A DNA stretch of 64,000 nt from Centropus unirufus (lineage: Eukaryota; Chordata; Aves; Cuculiformes; Centropidae): positions 312,042 through 376,041 of the forward strand of contig VYZI01000530.1 of assembly GCA_013397695.1 (NCBI GenBank), read 5' to 3'. Shown one piece after another: positions 52,484 through 64,000 of the stretch. A program made the translations under genes and the position numbers. Under the pieces are notes generated by a model. It worked only from the letters and a program-made list of their open reading frames with translations. It was not told the origin of the DNA and ran no database searches. Position 1 is the first letter of the stretch; each line of letters opens with the position of its first letter.

Positions 52484-52517
52484 ATCAATAAATGCATAAA
52501 ATCAATAAATGCATAAA
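52484..52517. repeat. Tandem duplication of a 17-bp unit
   Basis: The unit 'atcaataaatgcataaa' occurs twice in perfect succession. It is AT-rich and may be replication slippage. Confidence 0.95.
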
Positions 52518-52972
52518 TTTAAAGCTAGCTTGCAGTATAAGCTTACTATAAATAAAGATGTACAACACCAAAAAATGAAATGACTACACAACATTCAGAA
52601 ATTTTGATGAAGTACAAGAATTCTTGACTAATCCAAATAAATACATAATTCTCAGAGTCACCACAGTCATACGTGGAAGCAGGAATGCTGCCTTTGCAAT
52701 GCCAGAGGCGGGGAGCTGCATGCACGGGGCTGGTAGAGGAGGGACGGAGCTGGAGCAAACAATCCCGCTGTGCAGGATGACAGCCTGGCAAGAACTTGAG
52801 AGACACAGCAAGTCACTCCGAACAGCCACATTGGTTAAAACTATACTTGGTGATCTATACAGGCACCAACAAACCACGTTAGATGATAAATGCCTGAACT
52901 ACGCGTTTTGAAGGGGTGGAAGGAAAGAGCAATAACCAAAAAAAAAAAGGGAATGTTTTCCCACCTACTTAC

Positions 52973-53007
52973 CTTCAGCAATCAAATCAGCTAAAAAAGT
53001 ATTTTTG
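52973..53007 (-). other. Possible 5' UTR micro-exon of MAPK10
   Basis: On the minus strand a perfect donor, GAAG|gtaagta, sits at 52973/52972. Upstream of it are two usable acceptors: 'tacttttttag' giving an 18-nt exon (52990-52973), and 'tgttcattag' preceded by a T-rich tract giving 35 nt (53007-52973). MAPK10 needs an upstream non-coding exon on this strand, and this is the best-formed donor I noticed. It may equally be an unused site. Confidence 0.2.
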
Positions 53008-55799
53008 CTAATGAACACAGAATAAAAAAACCTCCGAGCATTTTAAAGTCAGTCCAAGTAAAATCCAGTTTGTGATGAAAGAAGAGAATCGCGTGTGACA
53101 CCTTCTCACCCAGCAGAGCCCAGCCACGGCCTTTGAAGCCCCCTTTAAACCTGAAATTCTAGAGTGTTTCCAATTACAGGACACGCCAGGTGAACCCTAT
53201 TACAAGCCCTGCAGGAGCTGCCACCTGCCCCCAGCTCAGAAAGCAGAACCCGGAGACAAAACTGAGGGACGCCCAGGCCCCGTGCTGGGGTCCGGACGGT
53301 GGCTGCGCCCCCAGTTCCCCACCGCAGCGCCGTGGGCACCAGCGGAGCAGCGGGAGCAGGGAATACCTGTGTGGTGTGGCACGGACACGGGGATTTATCT
53401 TTAAGGAACACCACAGGCCACAGCCAGGGCTTCTGGGTGAAGGCACTGTTTCAGATGACCCCGATCCTGCCTGCGGTTCTACGCAGATGGCATCAGAGCT
53501 CTCTGGTCTCCAATACTGAGAGCTCCATGCCTTTAATTTCATTCTTGGTCTCTGATATTGGGAAGCCATGGCAGTCAGGAAGTCCAGCAGCTTTAGTCCG
53601 CAAACACGCTGATATTCCCGTGCTAGGAGAAATTGTGATTTCTGCCCATGGAAACAGTTTTTAATGTTGTATTGCAATTATTTTTTTCTGCATTCAAATC
53701 TGATGAAGAAATGTTCCTAGTGCTGTTCTTAATTTTATGTATCTGAGTAGCCTGATTAAGGCACTGTTCAACTGCTTAGGTAGATTTGTCAGGGTGATTC
53801 AGTTGCTTAAAATTAAGTATGCATACAATTATCCTGGTAAATTGAGCTCTCTCTTTCTCAGTCCTGTAGTGCTGGATCCAGAAATGCTGTTGACAGTAAC
53901 AATACAGCAGCTGGAAAGGACAGAATGCAGCCAAACAGTTCTTTCCATAACAATAATTCAATAATCAATGGATGCTGTTATTTCTCAAATCGAACTTAAA
54001 AAATAAACTGCAGAATAACACGGATGAATATCCCAAATTTTTAATGTCTTCCATTGCAACTCCATTTCCCTGATGACGTTGCTTATATTCCTCCCTTCCT
54101 AAGACAGACTAGAGTTACTTTTAGTCCACCATTAGCACGGACAATGCAGCAAGAGGGTTATGTTCATTCCTATCAGAAAAAATCTTTCTTATGATAATTG
54201 CCTGTTCCTAAAAATGAACTGAGACACAGCACTGTTTTATATTCTTTCTCCTTCCATTGTAGTCAGATACCAAATATCCTATGCTTGAATGCAAATTCTC
54301 TTTAATAATTAATTTAGGGCCAAATAGTGCTTAGATATGGTAGGGACTTGAAGTTCTTACGTGCATAAAGGTTAAATTGTGAAAAAAACCTTATGTTCTC
54401 ATATCTAAATTACTTCTCATGAAATAAGATATTTCTAAGTCATGTCAAAATATTTCACCTATTAATTTGTAGTCTTGAATACTTATGGACAGATTTCTAT
54501 ATTCCATACAACAACGTATGCACTGTTACATGGGGAAGTGCCTTTTCAGCCATAGGGATGTAAATGTTGGTCAATGGGAATGGCACCAACCTCTGTATTT
54601 GTGTCCGTGATGACACTCATGAAAAATATCTGTAACAAACACTGGAGCACAATTTAAGTCAGAAGCAGTCTTTGGCCAAACCAAAATTCTCCCTTTCCCC
54701 AACACATGGGTTTTTCATTTCCAGGTAGCTTCATCACTATTTATGAGAATTTGTGTCTGGTTTTTCTCATTGTTTTTTTCTTCTACTTTCTCACTATATG
54801 ACTTATATTTTTCTTCTTCTTCTGAAGGAAAATAGTCTTGCCTGCTGTGGTAAGCCTTCTAGCAAGGCACCTGTAATTACTGTACATTTCCTGCTGTGGT
54901 GCAGGTTAGGATGTAGGCAAGGTCAGATTTTTTTTAGTCCAGCAATTGTGGGGGTTTTTTTATTCACTAAAAGTGTCTTGATGTGCTCCACAGGTCTTTT
55001 TTCTAATGGAAAGGAAAGTTTTTCCTGTTAACATGCAACTGCTGTTCGACTGCTTTGTGTGACACAGCTTCTCAGTGATGTATGCCTTCAGAGAACGTTG
55101 GAGAGAGGTTACGTTCAAAATATTTGCTTAGAATAAACTGGAATTACTTTGTGGAGCTAAGAGAACACACGAGGTCCTTCAAACCCACCTTGGGCTGGGA
55201 GTTTTGTCAAAGGCTGGAGCAAAGTTAAAAAAAAAACAAAAACAGCCAAAATTCAGGGTTTTCCTGCCTAAACAGGTGAGCTGTGAGATAATAGCTTGGC
55301 CGTGAAGCTTTGCCCAGCAAAAGCTCATGGTTTGCTTTTGTGAGCACCCACAAGGCCGTGCGCGTTGTCCCAGTCTCCACAGCAGGAGAGGGGGCAGAGA
55401 GACCTTCCCTTGCTCAGGGGGAAGCTCTGCAGACCTGCAGCCTTCGCTGGGGCCTCTACACAGCTCAAGGGTCAGCATCACGTCACCAAAGCCTCTTCAG
55501 AAGAGGAAATGCTATTTTTATGGAAAAAGCTGAACAAAAGACTTCGGGAAAAAAGGCAGATAAACCAAACCACCAAATCCTTTTCTTTTTCCCCAGATCT
55601 AAGACCCACACTTTCTGCCACAATGCATATTATTTAGATAGGTTTTTCATCTACATTAAGCATTTTTTAGCCTTTTTTGGTTCTTCTTGTTGTTATTAAA
55701 CCTTTATATTTAAGGATCTACCCAGCTATCTGCAGTTTAATGTGGTCCTTATAGTTGGAGGAGTATCCAGGATCTGCACCTTGGAGTATTTATCACTTC

Positions 55800-55945
55800 A
55801 CAGGAAAATCACTTACCCTCAGTTTTGTTAACCAAACTGTAAAATAGGGGCAATAATACTTATTTTTCAAAGTTGACATGAGGCTTATTAATGCTTGTTG
55901 AAGTGCTTTGTTATGCTTGAACGGAAAAGGATATTGTTATTATAA
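55800..55945 (+). mobile_element. MIR-like SINE remnant
   Basis: The plus strand reads 'aaatcacttaccctcagttt', then 'aaactgtaaaataggggcaa', then 'taatactta', and later an AT-rich 'gaagtgctttgttatgct' and 'attgttattataa'. This is the order of the MIR 3' half (caagtcactt..., ctcagtttcc..., tgtaaaatgggg..., aaagcgctt..., attattat). The copy is diverged, as expected for an element that was active before the split of birds and mammals. The 5' part is not clear. Confidence 0.75.
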
Positions 55946-56994
55946 TTTTAAGTGAATCTTCGTTATAAAACTGTTAACATAAGCATATTAGAAAAATGAA
56001 CTCCAAATTGCAGGCCAGAGGTTGCTGACTGACTCTTAAAACAGTCCAAGATGATTTTATCTGCATCTTGCTCTCACTGATCCTCACTTTTTGAAGTCCC
56101 ATATTTGTTTTCCATATTAAACTAAGACAAGGCAACATGTAAAATAAATTTAGCATCTAATCAATCAAGAAACAACACTGCCTTACTTGGTGACGTGCCA
56201 TCATCGGAATCTTGATAAAAAAATAGCCTTCATGCAAAACTATCCCATTTGCTACCTACTAAATAAGCTACGCATGTTGACTGTCACTGGCACAACTCCT
56301 AAGCTAAGGAAAATGAATTAATTTACCAAGTTCAACTTACCATGTTACCAAGATCACTTAAAATTTGTAATAATTTTCTCTTGCAATGTTATACACAAAT
56401 CTTAGAGAGCACAGGCCCTCCTTTAGTAAAAAAACAGTGTAAAATCCTTTAAGGGACTTGCCAGACATTAACATAGGACTTGCAAATATATACGTGGAAC
56501 TGAAGATAGAACAGTTTCTATAAGGAAAGAATTGAGCAAAATAACTTGCTTTTCCCTGACATAGCGTATTTGTCAAAACAATTATCTGTTAAAATCCTGA
56601 CTCCTTAATCTTCTGCAAATATGTTCTATGAGCATAAGCTGTCACTTATGAGATATGCAAAACCGGAAAGAAAAGCCAAGTATCCCACTCCAATTCCCCT
56701 CACCTTACCACCTGCTTGTACCTCAGAGGCTCACCAAAAGAGGTAAATAACCATAAACTGTTTAAATCAGGCCCTGCTCCCAAACTTCTAAAGAGATGAT
56801 AAGTATCTGACACTAAACCTGTGCATCTTTAAAAAGATCTGTCACACCACTCCCTGCCTAGAACTGGTGCCTCTTTGAGAAGGCAATGTTTGGGTTGGTT
56901 TATTTATTTTTTTATTTTTATTTTTTTTCAAAAATAGTCACATGGAAAGAAATGCTTGGGAGGGGTGTGGAGAGGTGGCATGTGAAGCAACAAC

Positions 56995-57008
56995 AAAAAA
57001 AAAAAAAA
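56995..57008. repeat. A homopolymer, 14 nt
   Basis: A run of fourteen A bases about 55 nt after an AT-rich T tract. It is simple sequence only. Confidence 0.9.
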
Positions 57009-60000
57009 GGCAAAATTGATATCCAGCAAAAACTCTGCCTTGATATGAAGAGCTGCTGTTAAACAAGAAAAGATAAATGGTTGTTGTCCAATATTAACCC
57101 AAACCAAGTGTCTGCATCAGCAAACAGGGTCTGAGTGGAACTGAAGGAGGCAGTCATTCTTCACTGAATGCCAAGAGGAATATCTCGTCTAAATTAGATT
57201 TTGTAAGCTTAAAAATCAAGGCTTAAAAGGAAACACTTTTATCTAGATTTACAACAGCAGGGAGAAAATGGCCAGTAAAATCAAGAGACTTCTGTTACTC
57301 AAGGTCATGAGATGCGAGAGCACTGAAGTGGGGCTGGACCTGGCCGTGGAACAAAGGAACGCACAGGAATTGTCCCCGCTGTCCCCTGCCCTGTGCAGAG
57401 CCCTGGGAGCATCATCTTCCACGACACCCCGAGCGCCCCTCCCCAAGCACAAGCTGGAAGAGGGAAAGTGGAAAGATGTGACAGCAAATCCACCAAAATG
57501 ATGGAACAGAATGGCCGTGATTCCTTCTGGATAATGGGAAAATAAGGGCAGTTGGAGCAGGAAAGGCTTGGTACTAACAGGTCTCTGTCTGATCAGTGAA
57601 TCCGAACAAGGCCACATGGAGCAGAGCGCTGCGGTGACCCGCAGAAGTCACCACTAGGAACCAGAGCCTGGTTCTTCCTGCAGCTGTTCCTTGTCTCCTG
57701 CCCCTGGTCACATTCCAGGTGAATTTCCTGACCAGTATGCAGAGCCCTGTGGTTCTCCACTGGGTCGCTTGCTCTCCCTGAATGCAACCACGGTGTCCTC
57801 ACGGCAACTTCCCCATCTTCCATACAATTCCGTTGAGGGCAAAATTTGAGTTGATGTTGAGCTACCAACACTGCCAGACACTTACTTCTATTTTCCCACT
57901 CCAAACTTTATTAACAGATCAAAGTCATGATCTGAATGGCTATTTCAAATGCTGGTGACTAATTGTCCTTGCTCCCTTGGCAGATCTTCCATTGGCCTGT
58001 CCTACCAAACAACCGCAAGGACACAGGCTTCACATCGTATTAGCAGGAGGCTTTTTCTGCCCTCTTACACAAACACCCTCGACATTGTCCTCCATGCTCC
58101 TAGAGCACGCGTTCTGCAAGCACAGCGCCCCTGTCAGCTAGATTTATCCAACGTTTAACACTCTCTGCCTATGGGAAAGTCTCCTGCAAAAATTTTGCAG
58201 CCACATAGAGCACCAAAACTCCTTTGTCCCGGACTCCGAGAACAACTTTGTCAAAGTTTCCGCCACTCAACCACTTGTCTTTGCTCGGCACCATCTCCCC
58301 TTTCTCCTCCTCTTTTTTTTCCTCCTGAAATTGTGTTTCTTTTCGATACCAAACGTGTCACTTTGCAAAGAAACAAAGATTTATCATATGCAAGGACAAA
58401 CCCATTTATTCGCTGACTTAGTTTTAAGTCTCAAAAGACAGCTATGATTTATCATATATTTTATTTATTTAAAAAGCAAGACTGATAAGTCAACACAAAT
58501 AAACAATGCTGATGATGCACTGCAGTAGAGAATTAAGCCACAAAATTATATAGCGTGGAAAATAGTGCAAATCGTCACATGCACAGGGAGGACAAATTCT
58601 GTGCCCTGAGGAAATATCTTTGTCTTCCACAAATTTACTGCAATTACATCTCACAATAGAAAATCACAATAAATCCCAGCATAGCTTTCTTTTCTTTTTC
58701 TCTTTTTTTTTTTTAACTACCCGTTATGCATTATGGGACCATCATTAGAAGGCTGACATTCAACATGAAAAAATAACTGAGGATAAGGAATAAGTGCCAA
58801 AAAGAAATATAATTCTGAAGAAGCACCATTTTCTGATGGAAAATTGAAGCTATTTAATGGTGGCATCTGGTCTTTTTGATAAGTAGGCAGATGTATTTTG
58901 GGCCTCACCCTAGCTGAAAGAAAATGCTCACATCACTTACTAAAGAGCAATATTTAACAAAAACTCATAATAGCCAAACCATAACAAATTTTATTCATTC
59001 TGATGACTTACTAGCCTAGCAGAAGCGTTGAGCTCAAATTTCTTTATACTACAGGCACAAAGTGTCTCTAGACATGAATTTAATGGTATTCATCTGCAAT
59101 ATTACCAAGTATTGAAGATGGAATAATAGCTATGATCTCTTCTGACATAATTTTTTTTAATTTTTACACATGGTAAAAGATAGCAGAAAGTTTTATTAGT
59201 GTACAACCATGAAATTTCCTAGGAGATACATTAATACTGCTCACCATGAATATAAATTAAAATGTGGGGATTTATGGCTACTTATAGATTCATCAAAGCT
59301 CCTGTAAACCATATCAGGTGGAGGTGTAATCAACACAAAAAAGGTCTCCAGGGGTTCAGGTGCAACCAATATTCAAGAGCTCTTCAGATGCCATTAAATG
59401 CAATGATGGAACAGATGTGAATCCAACACGAGGGCGCAGTTAAATATGTCTTACTACATTTAAAACTCATCCTGTCCCTGCCTTGGGATATCTATCCCTG
59501 CTTTGCCTCCATCCAGCCCTGGAGGCTGCCGGTTATCCTTGCAGGTGCTTGTCCTTTGGAGCAGTGAGACACGGTCTGTCCAACCTGCAGCTCGCTGCTA
59601 TGGAACAGAATTCCTGGGGGACAAAACATTCCCTTTCACAGGCGCTCATAGCACTCTCTCCAAGACTGAAGCTTGGCATGAGAACGTAAGGATTGAAAAG
59701 AAATAACATAAATTTGAAGTGTCAAACCCAAGTGCCTCATATGGATTAAAAAAAATAATAGCAAAAGAAATCTTGCAAAACCAAGGTAAACTGCTTTTTT
59801 TGTTGCCTGTTCTGTCTCTTCCCAGGCTGAGATATGGTGCCCAGTGAACAAACAAACTGATTTCTGGGCTGGAGGGCAGCAAGAACATTTGGAGAGTCTT
59901 TGACAGATTATGCTCTGCAATGAATTAAGGATTTACTGGTTGAATCCGAGGCAAGGAAGTCTGCTCCATCTCCAGCACAGCCACTAAACCAAGCTTTCCA

Positions 60001-60088
60001 AGGTACGGACTTGCTAGTCTGGACTTGCTCCGCATCTTGGATCTGTATTTTTCTGGTATTATGCTGAAGAAGTCCCTTAGCTTTCTTT

Positions 60089-60111
60089 AAAGTTACTTTT
60101 AAAGTAACTTT
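60089..60111. repeat. Near-perfect palindrome with 11-bp arms
   Basis: The arms are 'aaagttacttt' and 'aaagtaacttt', separated by a single t. It is AT-rich and sits between two simple tracts. It could form a small cruciform or hairpin, but no function is visible. Confidence 0.9.
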
Positions 60112-60574
60112 TAAAGTTTTTCTTTAAAAAAACACTTATCCCCTTGAGCTGCACAAAACAAGTTTGCAGATCTAAACCACAATAATGCTGCTGCTCTTCT
60201 GGGCGCTCCACACATCTGTTTGAGGTTCTGGTTTTTTAAAGATCCACTGATCATTTTTAAGGACGGTTTCTAACACAGAACCAGCAAAGGATGAAACAGA
60301 AAAGCAGCTCGTTCTGAGAGGGAAGGGCAGACCCTGCAGAGAGCGGAGGGGATGGATGCAGAGCAGCGGCAGGCGAGGCACGAGGGCTTTGTAGATAAGG
60401 CACAGCAACAGGAATAACGGGATTCTGGACTCTGCTTTTATCTCAGAAGCGAGTTCTAAGGCAAAATACTGGTAATCCTGATGGGTGAAATTAAAAAGAA
60501 AGCTTCCAAAGAGCCCGGAATGGGATCAAGAACTGCGTTGTGCTGACGCCTGCAGAAAGCAGAGAGGAGGAATT

Positions 60575-61160
60575 TGAGCACCCTGGGCTCCATCGGAGGA
60601 ATCGTGGCCAGCAGCTGAGGAGTTTGCTCTCCTCTACTCCACTCTTGTGGGACCCCCCTGGAGTATTGAACCCAGCTCCCAAATCCCGAACACATGGAGG
60701 ACGTGGAATTGCTGGGACGGGTCCAGAGGAGGCTGCAAAGAGGATCCAAGGGCTGGAGCAGCTCCGCTGTGACAGGCTGAGAGAGCTGGAATTGTTCAGC
60801 CTGGAGAAGGCCCAGAGACTTCCAGCGGCCATCCAATACCTGAAGGGCCTGCAAGGAACCTGGGGGGGGACATTTCACAAGGGCATGGAGTGATAGTTTG
60901 AGGAGGAATGGCTTTACCTTGGCATGGGGAGGATTTAGATTAGATACTGAGAGGAAATTCTTCGTGATGGGGGTGGTGAGGCCCAGGCTGCCCAGGGAAG
61001 CCGTGGCTGCCCCATCCCTGGCAGTGCCCAGGGCCAGCGTGGATGGGGCCCTGAGCTGCCCCATCCCGCAGGAGGTGTCCCTGCCCATGGGACATGGCAC
61101 AGGGGATGGCACCAGGTGATCTTTAAGGTCCTTTCCCACCCAGACCGTTCTGTGATTCTA
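60575..61160 (+). mobile_element. CR1 LINE 3' fragment of about 590 nt
   Basis: The plus strand follows the CR1 3' region in order: 'ctctactccactcttgtggg', 'gagtattgaacccagctcc', 'ctgagagagctggaattgtt', 'cagcctggagaaggcccaga', 'atgggacatggcacagggga', ending in 'gatctttaaggtcctttccc' and 'ccgttctgtgattcta'. The 227-codon minus-strand frame across it is the usual antisense frame of this GC-rich repeat and is not a gene. Confidence 0.93.
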
Positions 61161-61779
61161 GGACACCTCCTCAGCCCACCCTGCCCGCTTCTCCAAGGAA
61201 GGGAAGCCTACTGGCTGGACACCTCACTGGACTTGCATTATTTCCAGAAGCAAAGGAAGCAGATTGGGACCTCTCTCCAGCACGTGCTGCACTGATCTAG
61301 TTGAACTAGCTTGGGACAGCAGCCATGTCACCACAAAGCTACCTACATGATAAATTACTCCAGAGTCCGTGGTACAAACACTACCTTTAGTGAAGATTTA
61401 ATATCTGCTAAATCATAAGTTAATCGGGATGCTATTGTATCTTCATAGCACCTTCAAAACCCCTGGAGACTTACAGTGGGTTCACACAAGAAGAATTTTT
61501 TTTTCTGGGATAGGACCAATATCTACACCTGACATCACTATAAAAACCAAACAAATAAAAAAATAGCATTTGCAATGCAGCCAGAACTTGCTCTTAATAT
61601 TGAGCACTTAGAAAAGAGGTCATAAAATATGAATTGCAGAGAAAATGTTGAATTACAAAACAGAAATTTTAACATAAAGAAACAATTTCTATGCAAAAAA
61701 TTCCAACTTCTGGACACAGCAAGAGGAACAATGAATGCTTATCATGTTCTCAATTCTCTTCACCAAGTATTTAGTTAAC

Positions 61780-61850
61780 GGCCACTGAGGACAGAAGTCT
61801 CTGCTAGATGGACTTTTCCCATAGGGCTGTTGGCTGTTCTTATGGTCTTA
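61780..61850 (+). mobile_element. Possible ancient CR1/L3-like 3' end
   Basis: The segment has 'gctagatggacttttcccat', a GGCTGTTGGC block and 'tgttcttatggtctta'. It resembles the amniote CR1-family terminus of the form 'ctagatggacc...ggccgttcttatgttctt'. Only about 70 nt can be aligned by eye. Confidence 0.5.
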
Positions 61851-62079
61851 ATCTTCTCTAAAGTGATTAAAAACAATAAGACAACAATTCTTGATTTTTA
61901 TACAACAAAACCAGAGCTGTCAACATCCAGCAGCTCAAGAATGCCTCATGATTCCATCTCCTCAAACTCACCATAGGTGAGTCACTCATTAATTTTTCCA
62001 CGAATTTCAAGCTTATTAAGAATGCCGAAGTGCTGCACCACGCGTGTGATGTTCATTCCCTTCTTACCAACCTGCCCCC

Positions 62080-62350
62080 CCCAGCAGTGCTTTGATTCCC
62101 CTTGCAGAGCTTCATCTGCCCATCGTGGTCCTCCCCAGCCGGAGAGGATGGGGCATCCCGGGTGGTGCTGGCCCCGTCCTCCTGCTGAGCCCGTGGGAGG
62201 GGGCACGGGGTGACCTCCCCGGGTCTCTCCCGCTCGCGCTCTGCGGACCCTGGCTCCCTCCTCCCTGCGCTCGGACACCAAGGGGAGAATGGAGATCCCT
62301 CACCCAAGCCCAGCTCCCACAGGTGAACACGGGCGGTGTGTGGGCTCTGT
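62080..62350. promoter_or_regulatory. Small CpG-rich patch, possible promoter or exon
   Basis: This patch is GC-rich with roughly a dozen CpG dinucleotides in about 200 nt ('ccgtgggaggg', 'cccgctcgcgctctgcgg'), while the surroundings are AT-rich and CpG-poor. It is not CR1. Frames are open on both strands, as expected for high GC, and none shows a known domain. It could be an alternative start region, but it is small for a CpG island. Confidence 0.3.
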
Positions 62351-64000
62351 CTGGGCAGCACAGAAATATGCATTGAAATTATTACCAGGCATCCCCATCG
62401 CTAAAGCCACACTGCATTTCTAAAAAGACTCCTTGCTTTTCATCACTATTCTCACAATTTTCATGTCCAAAGACACCCATGTCAAAGTATTCACCAGGAT
62501 TCCTCATAGATGTCTTCAGTCATCTCAAAGAGAAACAAAACTTCTCCTCTCCCTCACCTCAGATCAAAGAGGTGCAAAACATTACAAAAATTGGTGCAAA
62601 ACAGTGAATATATCAAGCACGGAACATGGCATATGTGGGAGATTTTTATTATTTGGCTATCTTCACACTTTCACCCAAACCATATTTCCAGTGCGCGCCT
62701 TCTTATTCAGTACCTGCGCAATGCAGGAAGGACACGCTCAAAAAGGGGATTTATACAGAGAAAGCATTATGCTCATGTACACTAAAAACCAGTAGAAACT
62801 GTGTTTTGGATGTGTTACACACATACACCCCCTCCTCCAAAAACCAGGGATCATTATGCATAAAAGAGTGCATTGTTGACTCACCACAGCTCGTGCTCTG
62901 TCTCATCTATAGGAACTGGTTCAAAGGCATCAGCTTCATGCTTGGGCTGCCATAGCTGATGTCTGAGTCTGGCCTGATGCTGGTACAGGTTTCTAACACT
63001 AGCCCTAAGCACAAAAAAATAAAAATATTTGAGGTTTGTTTTTCAAGTCTGATAGACACGGAGAAAGTTCAGAAAACTAGGCTAACCTGGCATGTTGGTA
63101 TCTGCACATCATATAACAAAGGCTTAAGATTTTCCTCTGATAATACCATAATGCATCCGGTTACAGTCAGTATCTGTACAACAATTTCCCTTCCTCTATG
63201 CAAAGAAAGGCGAGATATAAAAAACGATGCAGAATGAAGTGTTATTTAAATGGGAGAGAGGCGTCATGCTATTTTCCCCCCAAGAAAGGAAAACAAACCC
63301 CATAAATCAAGGCCCACAGTCCCTAGTGATCAAGAGCTCATATTCAAGACTGTTCAAATTGCAACACATAGCACCAAAAATCATAAAACTGTTCCAACAT
63401 AAATATTTTTATTTCTATCCTATCTTTCTCAGGTCAAATCCTCATACTTTTCTTTGGAATGTTTCAGAGTCATCTGCCACAATACATGGGGACTGAAATT
63501 AAATATTACGTTGTGAACAGCTTTAAAAAGTGTGAGGTATGGGTACATTGAGGCATAAGAAAAGACCTATGAATTACTGCTGTCTATCAAATTAGCATCC
63601 TCTTAAAATAAAAAAAAAATGAAACTTGTAAGAAAATATGTTCAGCTGACAAACTTTAAGGAACATACGGACAACCACGAGGAGCACAGTGAAAAGCAAA
63701 CGTTGAGGGATCCGGATGGTGAATGAGAGGTGGAAGCATCAAACGTGCCACTGGTTTCTAACACCAAACAAAATTAGGAGGCTGATACTAAGCAGCTCTG
63801 GCAACACGTTCTTACCATGGTTCCACAACGTCTTTCCAAATACCTCAGAAAAGAAGCGAACTAAAACTTTGTACTAAGAATAAAAGGTTAAAAGTCCTTA
63901 TGAGTAAAGCAGTGCCTAACCAGAGCGGGCCCACAGCGGGGCACGCACCGCGCCATCCCTTGCGCCCACTTCCAGCTCTTGGTTCCCACGTTGAGTGCCC

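Larger units (their letters stand above)
20708..64000 (-). other. Presumed 5' UTR and intronic territory upstream of the MAPK10 start codon
   Basis: The start-codon exon has only six untranslated bases before its acceptor, so MAPK10 must have at least one further 5' exon at higher coordinates. MAPK10 is known in mammals for long 5' introns, so this 43 kb is probably transcribed but non-coding. It contains CR1 copies, a MIR-like SINE, an assembly gap and the possible regulatory elements listed separately. I found no second protein-coding gene. The stretches 20.7-28.0, 28.5-38.8, 39.2-43.0, 46.9-51.1 and 53.0-55.7 kb hold nothing I can name beyond simple A/T runs and the separate entries. Confidence 0.6.

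Noticed and set aside
55800..55840. Donor-like 'CTGAGG|gtaagtg' on the minus strand, suggesting an exon
   Set aside because: The sequence is explained by the MIR-like SINE, whose CTCAGTTT region produces this signal.
60456..61139. Minus-strand open frame of 227 codons, the longest in the window
   Set aside because: It lies almost wholly across a plus-strand CR1 3' fragment. The frame is the antisense of that GC-rich repeat and has no domain.

Overview
The window is nuclear DNA from an amniote, most likely a bird. It is intron-dominated and AT-leaning. The recognisable repeats are mostly CR1 LINEs with the avian 3' end (forms of 'ccaacccaaaccattctatg'), plus one MIR-like SINE remnant. I see no bacterial gene organisation, CRISPR array, phage or viral gene, rRNA or tRNA. 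Almost all of the six-frame reading frames are chance frames or antisense shadows.

One protein gene can be supported: MAPK10 (JNK3, c-Jun N-terminal kinase 3), on the minus strand. In transcription order its exons are 20707-20636 (start codon and the JNK3-specific N-terminus), 13534-13365 (rest of the N-terminal extension, internal Met39 and glycine-rich loop), 1812-1683 (catalytic Lys93 and helix C) and 647-589 (beta-strand region leading to the hinge). They join with consistent phases (0, 2, 0, 2) and encode residues 1-141 plus two bases of codon 142. The rest of the kinase domain lies beyond position 1. The 43 kb above 20707 is probably the gene's 5' untranslated and intronic territory. 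I recognise no second protein gene there.

Repeats by region: CR1 fragments at about 3255-3700 (+), 4481-4632 (-), 18851-20029 (+, reverse-transcriptase part, internally deleted), 28062-28140 (-, weak), 38863-39190 (-), 44332-45412 (-, endonuclease part fused to a 3' end), 46705-46927 (-) and 60575-61160 (+). A MIR-like SINE lies at 55800-55945, and an old CR1/L3-like 3' end is possible at 61780-61850. An assembly gap of N bases spans 43060-43160.

The most useful observations concern MAPK10: a weakly contexted first ATG, a non-consensus donor on the N-terminal exon, a stronger internal ATG at Met39, and several lineage substitutions. Non-coding candidates are an RFX/X-box-like palindrome in an AT-rich block near 51.1-51.5 kb, a perfect CRE at 48779, a possible 5' UTR micro-exon at 52973, and a small CpG-rich patch near 62.1-62.35 kb. 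I did not find a previously undescribed biological system.
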